NCBI GenBank assembly: GCA_021813065.1
Contig: JAKALZ010000113.1
Coordinates: 1-6,427, forward strand
Direction: 5' to 3'
DNA length: 6,427 nucleotides
Source of the DNA: a bacterium
GTDB taxonomy: Bacteria; Spirochaetota; Spirochaetia; Treponematales; Rectinemataceae
Part shown: positions 1 through 5,549 of the stretch, one piece after another
Layout: every line of letters begins with the position of its first letter
How positions within the stretch are numbered: position 1 is the first letter of the stretch
Program-made: the position numbers and the translations under genes
The notes under the pieces: generated by a model
Database searches by the model: none
The model's input: the letters and a program-made list of their open reading frames with translations, nothing else
Told to the model about the DNA's origin: nothing

Positions 1-1
1 C

Positions 2-361
2 AATTCGGACGGAGGCAGCGAGTCCTCGATGATCCAGATCCACACGCTCTTCCACCTCGCGCTCTATCGCGATTTCGGAAATCAGCTGCTCTTGAATCTC
101 ATAAAGATATTCTCCACCGTGCAGCGCAGCCTCACCGTGATGAACCGCTACCACACCACCGACATGAAGGAATTCATCGCGCTCCACAGATTGATCATTC
201 AGGCAATCCGGGCCAGGGATCCTCAACTCGCCCACCACGCCCTCATTCAACACTTCAAAGAAGCGCTGGACTGGAGTTCGACTGAGCTCTCCATAAAGCC
301 CGCGGCGCTCGAACCAGATACCGTAACTCGCGCCGATACACCGAGTGCATCAGGCGTATGA
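2..361 (+). CDS. GntR/FadR-type transcriptional regulator, C-terminal FCD domain (5' partial)
   Basis: The frame is open from the window edge, so only about the last 119 residues are seen; the winged-helix DNA-binding half lies upstream. The visible part looks like the all-helical FCD ligand-binding domain of FadR-subfamily GntR regulators. It has a His-containing helix (IHTLFHLALY), then an LHRLIIQAIRARDPQLAHHAL stretch matching the family pattern 'H..I..AI..rD...A', and a final His helix (QHFKEAL). In this family such His residues, with an Asp, usually hold a metal that binds a small carboxylate effector. The last 25 residues or so (Pro/Thr/Ala-rich) look like a disordered tail. Only 22 nt separate its stop from the dctP start, with no room for a separate promoter, so it is probably co-transcribed with the TRAP operon and likely controls it. 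FCD regulators beside TRAP systems typically respond to sugar acids or their breakdown products. Family confident; effector unknown. Confidence 0.85.
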   Translation, partial: NSDGGSESSMIQIHTLFHLALYRDFGNQLLLNLIKIFSTVQRSLTVMNRYHTTDMKEFIALHRLIIQAIRARDPQLAHHALIQHFKEALDWSSTELSIKPAALEPDTVTRADTPSASGV

Positions 362-371
362 GATATTTTGC

Positions 372-378
372 AAGGAGG
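372..378 (+). promoter_or_regulatory. Shine-Dalgarno of dctP
   Basis: AAGGAGG lies 5 nt before the ATG at 384. This near-perfect site decides the start. The frame also has an upstream GTG at 345, but that would overlap the regulator gene and put 13 extra residues in front of a clean signal peptide. Confidence 0.85.
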
Positions 379-383
379 CAGGT

Positions 384-1367
384 ATGAAAAAATTTGCCGT
401 AGTGTGTCTTGTGTTGATTCTTGCGGCAACCACGGTGTTCGCGCAAGGGAAGATCACCATTCGCCTTGGGCACATTCGCGACACAAACCACCCGACGCAT
501 CTCGCCGCGTTGAAATTCAAGGAGCTCGTCGAATCTGGTTCCAACGGCAGAATCGAGGTAAAGGTCTACCCCAACAGCCAGCTGGGCGATCCGAAGCAGA
601 TGTTCGCTCTGATGCAGGTTGGCGACCTCGAGATGATGTACGGCGGTATCAACACCTTCGCGTGGGTAAAGGGAGGCGAAGCGTACGAGATCACCGCGAT
701 GCCTTTCCTCTTCAAGGATTACAACCACATGCGCAAGAGCCTGCAGTCGGATTTCTTCAAGCCAGTCCAAGAGAAGGCTGAGAAGGAAACCGGCATAAAG
801 ATCATCAACATCAACGGCGACACGGCGCCACGCGGGCTCACGAGCAACCGCCCTGTCGTGAAAGCCGACGATTTCAAAGGGCTCAAAATCCGAACCGCCG
901 CGAGCCCCACCGTGCTCCGCGCTATGCAGGCCCTCGGCGCGCTCCCACAGCAGATCGCCCTGTCCGAGCTCTATATGGCGCTCAAGACCGGCGTCGTCGA
1001 CGCGCAGGAGAATGGAGCGATCACGGTGCAATCCCTAAGTCTCTTTGAAGTGCAGAAATACTACACCAAGACCGACTACATCCGCGACATCGAGACCTTC
1101 TACACCACAACCAGCTTCTGGAATCGCCTGTCCGCCGCAGACAAGGATTTGATCTTCAAAGCAACCGAAACCGCGGGCAACTACGAGACCGAACTGACGC
1201 AGAAGCAGCTCGCCGATGTCTACGCATTCCTGAAAACCAAGATGACTGTGCTCGAACCGGATCTTCTCTCGATCCAAGCCAAGCTCGATGGCATTTTCAA
1301 CGACTACGAAGGCACTAAGTGGCCCGTCGGTCTGATGCAGAAGATTAAATCGATCCAACCAAAATGA
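384..1367 (+). CDS. dctP: TRAP transporter periplasmic solute-binding protein, DctP family
   Basis: A 327-residue secreted protein that captures a solute, typically a carboxylate or sugar acid, and hands it to the DctQ-DctM membrane complex. Residues 1-20 form a classic signal peptide: Lys2-Lys3, a hydrophobic core, and likely cleavage after VFA before Gln21. There is no lipobox, so the mature protein should be free in the periplasm. Family hallmarks seen: HPTHLAALKFKELVE (36-50), YPNSQLGDPKQM (62-73), PRGLTSNRPV (149-158), DFKGLKIRT (163-171) with Arg170 at the position that usually pairs with the ligand carboxylate, the ALGALPQQIALSELYMAL block (183-200), GVVDAQEN (203-210), and FEVQKYYT (221-228). 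Length is normal for the family. The next gene is dctM, after 63 nt containing a hairpin. Arg170 and Asn210 suggest an anionic solute; the exact substrate cannot be read from the sequence. Confidence 0.95.
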   Translation: MKKFAVVCLVLILAATTVFAQGKITIRLGHIRDTNHPTHLAALKFKELVESGSNGRIEVKVYPNSQLGDPKQMFALMQVGDLEMMYGGINTFAWVKGGEAYEITAMPFLFKDYNHMRKSLQSDFFKPVQEKAEKETGIKIININGDTAPRGLTSNRPVVKADDFKGLKIRTAASPTVLRAMQALGALPQQIALSELYMALKTGVVDAQENGAITVQSLSLFEVQKYYTKTDYIRDIETFYTTTSFWNRLSAADKDLIFKATETAGNYETELTQKQLADVYAFLKTKMTVLEPDLLSIQAKLDGIFNDYEGTKWPVGLMQKIKSIQPK

Positions 1368-1381
1368 GGTGATCGCGCCTT

Positions 1382-1404
1382 CGGGGTGCCACTTTGGCGC
1401 TCTG
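1382..1404 (+). other. Intercistronic hairpin between dctP and dctM
   Basis: Bases 1382-1391 (CGGGGTGCCA) can pair with 1395-1404 (TGGCGCTCTG) across a CTT loop: ten pairs, of which three are G-U. No T-run follows, so it is unlikely to be a full terminator. Such stems after a binding-protein gene commonly protect the upstream mRNA from 3' exonucleases or partly attenuate, giving more binding protein than permease. The pairing is seen; the function is inferred. Confidence 0.5.
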
Positions 1405-1419
1405 GAGGCGGTTCACAAT

Positions 1420-1423
1420 GGAG
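1420..1423 (+). promoter_or_regulatory. Shine-Dalgarno of dctM
   Basis: GGAG sits 7 nt before the ATG at 1431 and supports that start. A stronger-looking GGAGG at 1404-1408 lies 9 nt before another ATG at 1418, which is in a different frame and opens only a short reading frame. Confidence 0.5.
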
Positions 1424-1430
1424 TTCCGCC

Positions 1431-2708
1431 ATGATCGTGATACTGTTTCTACTGCTTTTCCTCTTTTTCGCGTTTGGATTCTCGATATGGGTTTCTATGG
1501 GGCTTTCCGGGATTCTGTACATTCTGATCACCGGACAGACCTCGCTTAATTCTGTCGCCGCGTATATGGTGCAGGGTGTCGATTCCTCCTCGCTCGTGGC
1601 CATTCCCTTCTTCATTCTTGCTGGCGAACTCATGAACCGAACAGGGATCACCAAGAAGCTCGCCGATTTCGCCATATTCTTTGTAGGCGGTTTGCGAGGC
1701 GGCATGGCGTATGTGACCATTCTCGTCAACTTTATCATGGCGGGCGTATCGGGCTCGGCGGTCGCGGACGCTACCGCGGTATCGTCGATGCTGGTACCCA
1801 CCATGGAGGAACAGGGCTACGACAAGCCCTTCGCGGCAGCCATCAACGCGTCGGCCGCGGTCATCGGCCCCATCATCCCGCCGAGCATCCCGATGATCTA
1901 CATCGGTGTTATCAGTGGGCTCTCCATAGGCAAGCTTTTTCTCGGCGGTATCGGCCCGGGATTGCTCATGGCGATTTTTCTCGCGATCTATGTCTATTTC
2001 CTAAGCAAAAAACGAAATTATCCGGTGGTAAAAGTCACGCATAGCTTCCGTGAATTCTGGAAGCTGTTCAAAGAGACCATTTTCGCGCTGCTCACCCCCG
2101 TTATCATCATACTGGGCGTGGTCCTCGGAGTTGTTACCCTCGTCGAAGTCGCCGCGCTCGCGATTCTCTATATCCTCATCATCTCATTTTTCGTGTACAA
2201 GAGTCTGACGCTGAAGGATCTCTTCACAGCGATGAAACATACCGCGGTCTCGTCGACTTCCATCATGATTATTTTCGCGGTGGTTGGCCTCTTCCAGTAC
2301 ATCGTTGTGCAGGAGCAGCTCGGCGAGAAGCTGCAAGTGTTCATGCTGACTCTCCACTTCAACAAGCTGACCTTTCTGTTCGCGATAAACATTTTCTATA
2401 TATTCATGGGCTGCATCATCGACGCCATTCCGGTAATGCTGATTTTCTTTCCGGTTCTGATGCCCATCGCGATTAGCCTCGGCATCGATCCCGTGCATTT
2501 CGGCGTGATCACCGTGTTCAACCTCATGGTGGGACTCTTAACTCCGCCTGTCGGCGCGCTTCTCTTCGTCGAAACCAAGATCGCGAACATTCCCTTCGGG
2601 ACGCTCACTAAGGCGAGCATGCCGTATATCATCGCGCTCTTTATCGTGGTGTTCATCTGCACTTACGTTCCGCAGATCGTGATGTTCATACCGAATCTAT
2701 TGTTCTGA
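1431..2708 (+). CDS. dctM: TRAP transporter large permease subunit, DctM family
   Basis: A 425-residue polytopic inner-membrane protein that forms the sodium-coupled transport domain of the TRAP system. The sequence is hydrophobic throughout, with about a dozen predicted helices. Family motifs: PFFILAGELMN (59-69), the first half-repeat AGVSGSAVADATAVSSMLVPTM (104-125), the helix-break motif IGPIIPPSIPMI (145-156), a second-half GCIIDAIPVMLIFFPVLMPIA block, and GLLTPPVGALLFV near the C-terminus; the two Pro/Gly-rich hairpins are where Na+ and substrate are bound in this family. The start at 1431 is preferred over an in-frame GTG at 1386 because the membrane protein normally begins with a hydrophobic helix straight after the initiator, and the 1386 extension reads through the intercistronic hairpin. 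DctM precedes DctQ here, the reverse of the commonest P-Q-M order. DctQ follows after 8 nt. Confidence 0.95.
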   Translation: MIVILFLLLFLFFAFGFSIWVSMGLSGILYILITGQTSLNSVAAYMVQGVDSSSLVAIPFFILAGELMNRTGITKKLADFAIFFVGGLRGGMAYVTILVNFIMAGVSGSAVADATAVSSMLVPTMEEQGYDKPFAAAINASAAVIGPIIPPSIPMIYIGVISGLSIGKLFLGGIGPGLLMAIFLAIYVYFLSKKRNYPVVKVTHSFREFWKLFKETIFALLTPVIIILGVVLGVVTLVEVAALAILYILIISFFVYKSLTLKDLFTAMKHTAVSSTSIMIIFAVVGLFQYIVVQEQLGEKLQVFMLTLHFNKLTFLFAINIFYIFMGCIIDAIPVMLIFFPVLMPIAISLGIDPVHFGVITVFNLMVGLLTPPVGALLFVETKIANIPFGTLTKASMPYIIALFIVVFICTYVPQIVMFIPNLLF

Positions 2709-2716
2709 GGATTAAC

Positions 2717-3196
2717 ATGAAAAAGAGTCTGAACGAGACCTTGTACTCAATCATAGGCATTCTGAGTGGCACTATGTTCCTTCTTCTGTTTCTGCTGAAT
2801 ATCCTGAGAATTGTCATGCGCTACATCTGGGGAATTTCCTGGATATGGATACCTGACTTTTCGAGATTCCTCTTCATCTGGATCGTATTCCTCGGCGCGG
2901 CGGTGCTCGTAGGCAAAAACGAGCACATGTTGATGGATTTCTTCTTGGGAAAAATGAAGCCCTCGCGCAGGCGAATCATGGAAATCATCATCCAGATCGG
3001 CCAGATCCCGCTCTTTGGCGTCATGCTGATGAGCGGCATTAAGATCACCAGGGTCAGAATGAGAATACCCTTCGACACCTGGGATTTCCCCACGGGCTGG
3101 GCATACCTTGCGGTGCCTGCCTGCGCAGTGCTTATGATTTATTTCAGCCTGAGCAATATTTTTAATTTTGCGACACAAGAGCGAGGTACACGATGA
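2717..3196 (+). CDS. dctQ: TRAP transporter small permease subunit, DctQ family
   Basis: A 159-residue four-helix membrane protein that braces the transport domain of DctM and helps dock the binding protein. Hydrophobic segments lie at about residues 10-34, 48-66, 88-108 and 127-149. The DctQ signature is clear: FSRFLFIWIVFLGAAVLVGKN (48-68), then EHMLMDFF (69-76), with a Trp in helix 2 and a His after it, and GWAYLAVP (127-134) leading into the last helix. The loop KPSRRR (81-86) is basic and probably cytoplasmic. The Shine-Dalgarno GAGG (2707-2710) overlaps the dctM stop codon, 6 nt before ATG, and its own stop overlaps the next start (ATGA), so dctM, dctQ and the SIS gene should be translationally coupled. 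Confidence 0.93.
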   Translation: MKKSLNETLYSIIGILSGTMFLLLFLLNILRIVMRYIWGISWIWIPDFSRFLFIWIVFLGAAVLVGKNEHMLMDFFLGKMKPSRRRIMEIIIQIGQIPLFGVMLMSGIKITRVRMRIPFDTWDFPTGWAYLAVPACAVLMIYFSLSNIFNFATQERGTR

Positions 3197-3954
3197 ACGA
3201 AGAACTAATCGCATACTCACAGGCTATCTCGAAGATTGTCGAAGGAGTGATGGGCGAAGAAGAAGTAATCAAAGGCGCGGCGCGCGCCGCGGCCGAATCG
3301 ATTGTCGCCGGCAACCTTCTGCACGTGATCGGCCCGGGCGGCCACTCGAACATGGCCGCGGAGGAAGTGCTCTGGCGTTCGGGCGGGCTCGCGGTGGTCA
3401 ACTCGATCCTCGACCCTGGCACCAACCTGATTCACGGCGCCAAGCGATCGAACTACATCGAGCGGCTCCCGGGGTATGCCCAGAAAGTGTTCGACGCCTA
3501 CCGCCTCGGTAAAAATCCTGGCGAAGTCATCATCATCGCGAACGCCTACGGGATCAATTCGATGTGCATCGACTCCGCGCTCGAGGCAAAAAAGCGAAAT
3601 ATGATCAGCATCGGCATCACGAGCCGATCCTTCGCCGACAAGCTGGCGCTTGACCACCCCTCGCGGCATCCTTCGGGCAAAAACCTTTACCAGGAAGTCG
3701 ATTTCTTTATCGACAACCACATCCCCTACGGCGACGCGGTGGTGGAAATTGAGGGAATCGCGCAGAAGGTCGGCCCCACCGCCACGATCTGCAATGTCGT
3801 CGCGATCAACTGCCTCATGATAGAAATCACCAAGGCGCTCAAGAGCCTCGGCTTTGAACCGCCTATCTGGGTGAGCGCGAATCTTCCTGGCGGAGATCAG
3901 CAGAACAAGGCGTATGAGGACAAGTATATACCCCTCATCAAGCATCTCGGCTGA
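3193..3954 (+). CDS. SIS-domain sugar isomerase-like protein (resembles UPF0309 family)
   Basis: A 253-residue cytoplasmic protein, no signal peptide or membrane helix, with the SIS (sugar isomerase) Rossmann-like fold. After a helical N-terminus (1-40) comes the first ligand loop, HVIGPGGHSNM (44-54), then AEEVLWRSGGLAVVN (56-70), the second loop IIIANAYGINSM (113-124), ALEAKKRNMISIGITS (129-144), HPSGKNLYQEVDFFIDN (159-175), PYGDAVVEI (178-186), and FEPPIWVSANLPGGD near the end. This order matches the single-SIS-domain UPF0309 type of protein as I recall it. Unusual is the second loop: most SIS proteins have a Ser-x-Ser-Gly-x-Thr/Asn loop holding the sugar phosphate, while here it reads N-A-Y-G-I-N, with only the Gly and last Asn matching. 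GAGG at 3183-3186 lies 6 nt before the start, and the ATG overlaps the dctQ stop. Likely acts on the imported sugar or a derivative; the reaction (isomerase, epimerase or deaminase helper) is not determined. Confidence 0.85.
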   Translation: MNEELIAYSQAISKIVEGVMGEEEVIKGAARAAAESIVAGNLLHVIGPGGHSNMAAEEVLWRSGGLAVVNSILDPGTNLIHGAKRSNYIERLPGYAQKVFDAYRLGKNPGEVIIIANAYGINSMCIDSALEAKKRNMISIGITSRSFADKLALDHPSRHPSGKNLYQEVDFFIDNHIPYGDAVVEIEGIAQKVGPTATICNVVAINCLMIEITKALKSLGFEPPIWVSANLPGGDQQNKAYEDKYIPLIKHLG

Positions 3955-3973
3955 GACCGCCGCGGAGCGCGAC

Positions 3974-4981
3974 ATGGAAGGAAATATGGATCGCCATAGA
4001 AAGGACAGTATGGAATTTTTCGCCGGCGCTACTAAGGTACATGTGCTGCCGGACGCCGCGAGCATGGGTCTGGCTTCGGCCCGGCTCGCGCTCGAAGCGA
4101 TGCATGAAGCCCATCTGGCAGGCAAGAAACCGGTGCTCTGGCTCATGGCGGCGCCCAGCGGATTCGCGTTCTACAGAGCCTTCGTGGATTTGTGCGCCGC
4201 CAATCCCGCCTATGCCGCGCTCTGCGCCGAAACAGAATTTTTCCAATTCGACGACTACCCCATCGCGCGGGGCGACCGCCGCTTTCCCATCACTTTCCGC
4301 CACCTCCTCGAATCGCGGCTCTTCGAGCCGCTCGAACGCGTCGTCGGCGAGCTAAAGGGAATCCATTTGCTGGAGCTTGGGCAGGGCGATGAGCACCAGG
4401 TCGCGGAAGCCTACGCCCGCCGGCTCCTCGCGATCGCTGAGGATCCGAAGACGTTTCTTGTGCAGCTCAAGGGCATCGGCATGGACGGGCACTGGGGATT
4501 CCACGGCAGCGAGACACCGCTCGATAGAGCCCCAGGGATCATCCGCGTGCCCATGAATGAGGCAAACATCCATCAGCAGATGCTCGATTGGCCAGAATAT
4601 TTCCACAAGGAATCCGACGTCCCCCGGCACGCCTACACCTGCGATGTCGCGCTCTTTCTCAAGGCGCGCCTCATCATCGACAATGTGCCTCAGACGTCGA
4701 AAATGTACTCAGTGCTCGCCACCTACGGCACGGACGAGGTGATCCAGGATATCCCCTCGAGCGCCATCAAGCGGCATCCGAATAGCCACGCCTTCCTCAC
4801 TGCCGATTCGGCGGCAGCCCTGCTCGAACTCAGGCGCATCCGCGCCCACGACCCCGCCGCGCACCTCTCCGAGGAGTGGCTGCGGCGGCTCGACGCCCTC
4901 TGGGGTTCAGAGGACACCGAAAGCGCCGCGCGGAATATCGCGATCATGCGGCGGGTGCTCAGGAAGCTTGGGGTGATTTGA
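3974..4981 (+). CDS. NagB-like protein (divergent glucosamine-6-phosphate deaminase/6-phosphogluconolactonase fold)
   Basis: A 335-residue soluble protein, longer than classic NagB (about 266). Family landmarks by eye: VLWLMAAPSGFAFYRAF (54-70) at the PTGSTP loop; FFQFDDYPIARGD (89-101) at the 'F.lDEY.G' motif with catalytic-type Asp93/Asp94; LKGIGMDGHWGFHGSE (165-180) at 'GiG.DGHiaFNEP' with Asp171 and His173; and KMYSVLATYGTDEV (243-256) then IKRHPNSHAFLTADSAAALLE. Classic phosphate ligands appear replaced: the loop Thr is lost in PSGFAF, the Arg of 'TR.AN' is Asn195 in MNEAN, and the Lys of 'G..KA' is Glu255 in GTDEV. The catalytic Glu is at 180, two residues later than in NagB. Reaction therefore uncertain. 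ATG 3974 has GGAG 6 nt upstream and sits 19 nt after the SIS stop. Alternatives are ATG 3986 and ATG 4010 (each with AGGA just upstream) and ATG 3914, which would overlap the SIS gene by 41 nt. Start confidence is modest; family assignment good. Confidence 0.8.
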   Translation: MEGNMDRHRKDSMEFFAGATKVHVLPDAASMGLASARLALEAMHEAHLAGKKPVLWLMAAPSGFAFYRAFVDLCAANPAYAALCAETEFFQFDDYPIARGDRRFPITFRHLLESRLFEPLERVVGELKGIHLLELGQGDEHQVAEAYARRLLAIAEDPKTFLVQLKGIGMDGHWGFHGSETPLDRAPGIIRVPMNEANIHQQMLDWPEYFHKESDVPRHAYTCDVALFLKARLIIDNVPQTSKMYSVLATYGTDEVIQDIPSSAIKRHPNSHAFLTADSAAALLELRRIRAHDPAAHLSEEWLRRLDALWGSEDTESAARNIAIMRRVLRKLGVI

Positions 4982-5159
4982 AGCTAGGTTGTAGGATACT
5001 GCAATTTCCTCGCATAAAAGTATAGGTACGTATCCTGTACTCCGATAGGAGTCGCTCCTCTCAGCTATCCTTGACACCCGCACGCGAAGCAGACCAAGAT
5101 CACGACAGCCTAAGACAGAGGATATATCCCCTTGTTGTGCCACACCGAGGAATGGAAAT
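4982..5159. other. Non-coding spacer with repeated AGGATA/TATCCT hexamers
   Basis: No gene is supported in this 178-nt stretch, which is richer in A/T than its surroundings and forms the only sizeable gap in the window. The hexamer AGGATA occurs at 4993-4998 and 5119-5124, and its complement TATCCT at 5031-5036 and 5066-5071. The first two form an inverted repeat (AGGATAC at 4993-4999, GTATCCT at 5030-5036), and a perfect 10-bp palindrome GGATATATCC lies at 5120-5129. Two overlapping small stems, ACTCC-GATA-GGAGT (5039-5052) and AGGAG-TCG-CTCCT (5047-5059), exclude one another. I see no stem followed by a T-run, so the end of the upstream operon is not marked by a clear terminator. Confidence 0.5.
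5071..5100 (+). promoter_or_regulatory. Candidate sigma-70-type promoter for the LpdD-like/EamA pair
   Basis: TTGACA at 5071-5076 is an exact -35 consensus. Eighteen nt downstream CAAGAT (5095-5100) is only a 3/6 match to TATAAT, so an activator or a different site may be needed. One TATCCT hexamer (5066-5071) abuts the -35 box. The next start codon is at 5160. Confidence 0.3.
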
Positions 5160-5549
5160 ATGGATTTAAACGATTGCCTTGAAATGACACAAAAAATCGA
5201 AGAGAGAAAAATAGTCCTCATCTGTCGATTCGTCGGCGGCGACCTCCAGCTGATCTGCGGCGGAGGCGACAAGGCCCACATTGGCGCAGTCTCGCTCGCC
5301 ATCCCCTACCGCAACGATCGAGGAACCCTCAGCGCATCGGTATCGACTCTTACCGCGCCAGGGCATAGAGACGACGCGATCAGCAGAGCCCTCGCCGAAC
5401 GCTTCGCGAAGGAGCTCGGACGAGTTACCGCCGCAATCTGCGGCATTCATTACGAACATGCTAGCCCCGAATTGCTGCAGAAAATCCAGAAGACCGTAGC
5501 CGACATGGCGGATGAGATGGTGGAAACGCTGCGAGGCGCGACGCTATGA
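5160..5549 (+). CDS. Small LpdD-like protein (putative prenylated-flavin chaperone family)
   Basis: A 129-residue soluble protein without signal peptide or membrane helix. Its visible motifs are GGGDKAHIGAVSLAIP (34-49), SASVSTLTAPGHRDD (58-72), a helix RALAERFAKELGR (76-88), and ICGIHYEHASPELL (93-106), ending in a helical tail. The combination 'GGd..HIGAV', 'PGH.dd' and 'GIHy' is what I remember for the LpdD-like family, small accessory proteins associated with UbiD-type (prenylated FMN) decarboxylases such as gallate decarboxylase. No UbiD or UbiX homologue is in this window, so the link is by resemblance only. GAGG at 5147-5150 lies 9 nt before the ATG. Its stop overlaps the start of the transporter gene (ATGA), implying coupled translation. 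Family assignment moderate; function in this organism unknown. Confidence 0.6.
   Translation: MDLNDCLEMTQKIEERKIVLICRFVGGDLQLICGGGDKAHIGAVSLAIPYRNDRGTLSASVSTLTAPGHRDDAISRALAERFAKELGRVTAAICGIHYEHASPELLQKIQKTVADMADEMVETLRGATL

Noticed and set aside
345..383. GTG 345 as start of the binding protein
   Set aside because: It would overlap the regulator gene, lacks a ribosome site, and precedes a textbook signal peptide starting at ATG 384 with AAGGAGG.
255..1031. Long minus-strand reading frame (258 codons) across dctP
   Set aside because: It lies antisense to a gene with clear DctP motifs; its translation is rich in Arg/His/Glu with no recognisable domain. It is the codon-bias shadow of a GC-rich third position.
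3217..4146. Long minus-strand reading frame (309 codons) across the SIS gene
   Set aside because: Antisense to the well-supported SIS gene, crosses into the NagB-like gene, and shows no domain or ribosome site.
4982..5040. Terminator after the NagB-like gene
   Set aside because: The only stem (AGGATAC/GTATCCT) has a loop of about 30 nt and no T-run, so it does not look like an intrinsic terminator.
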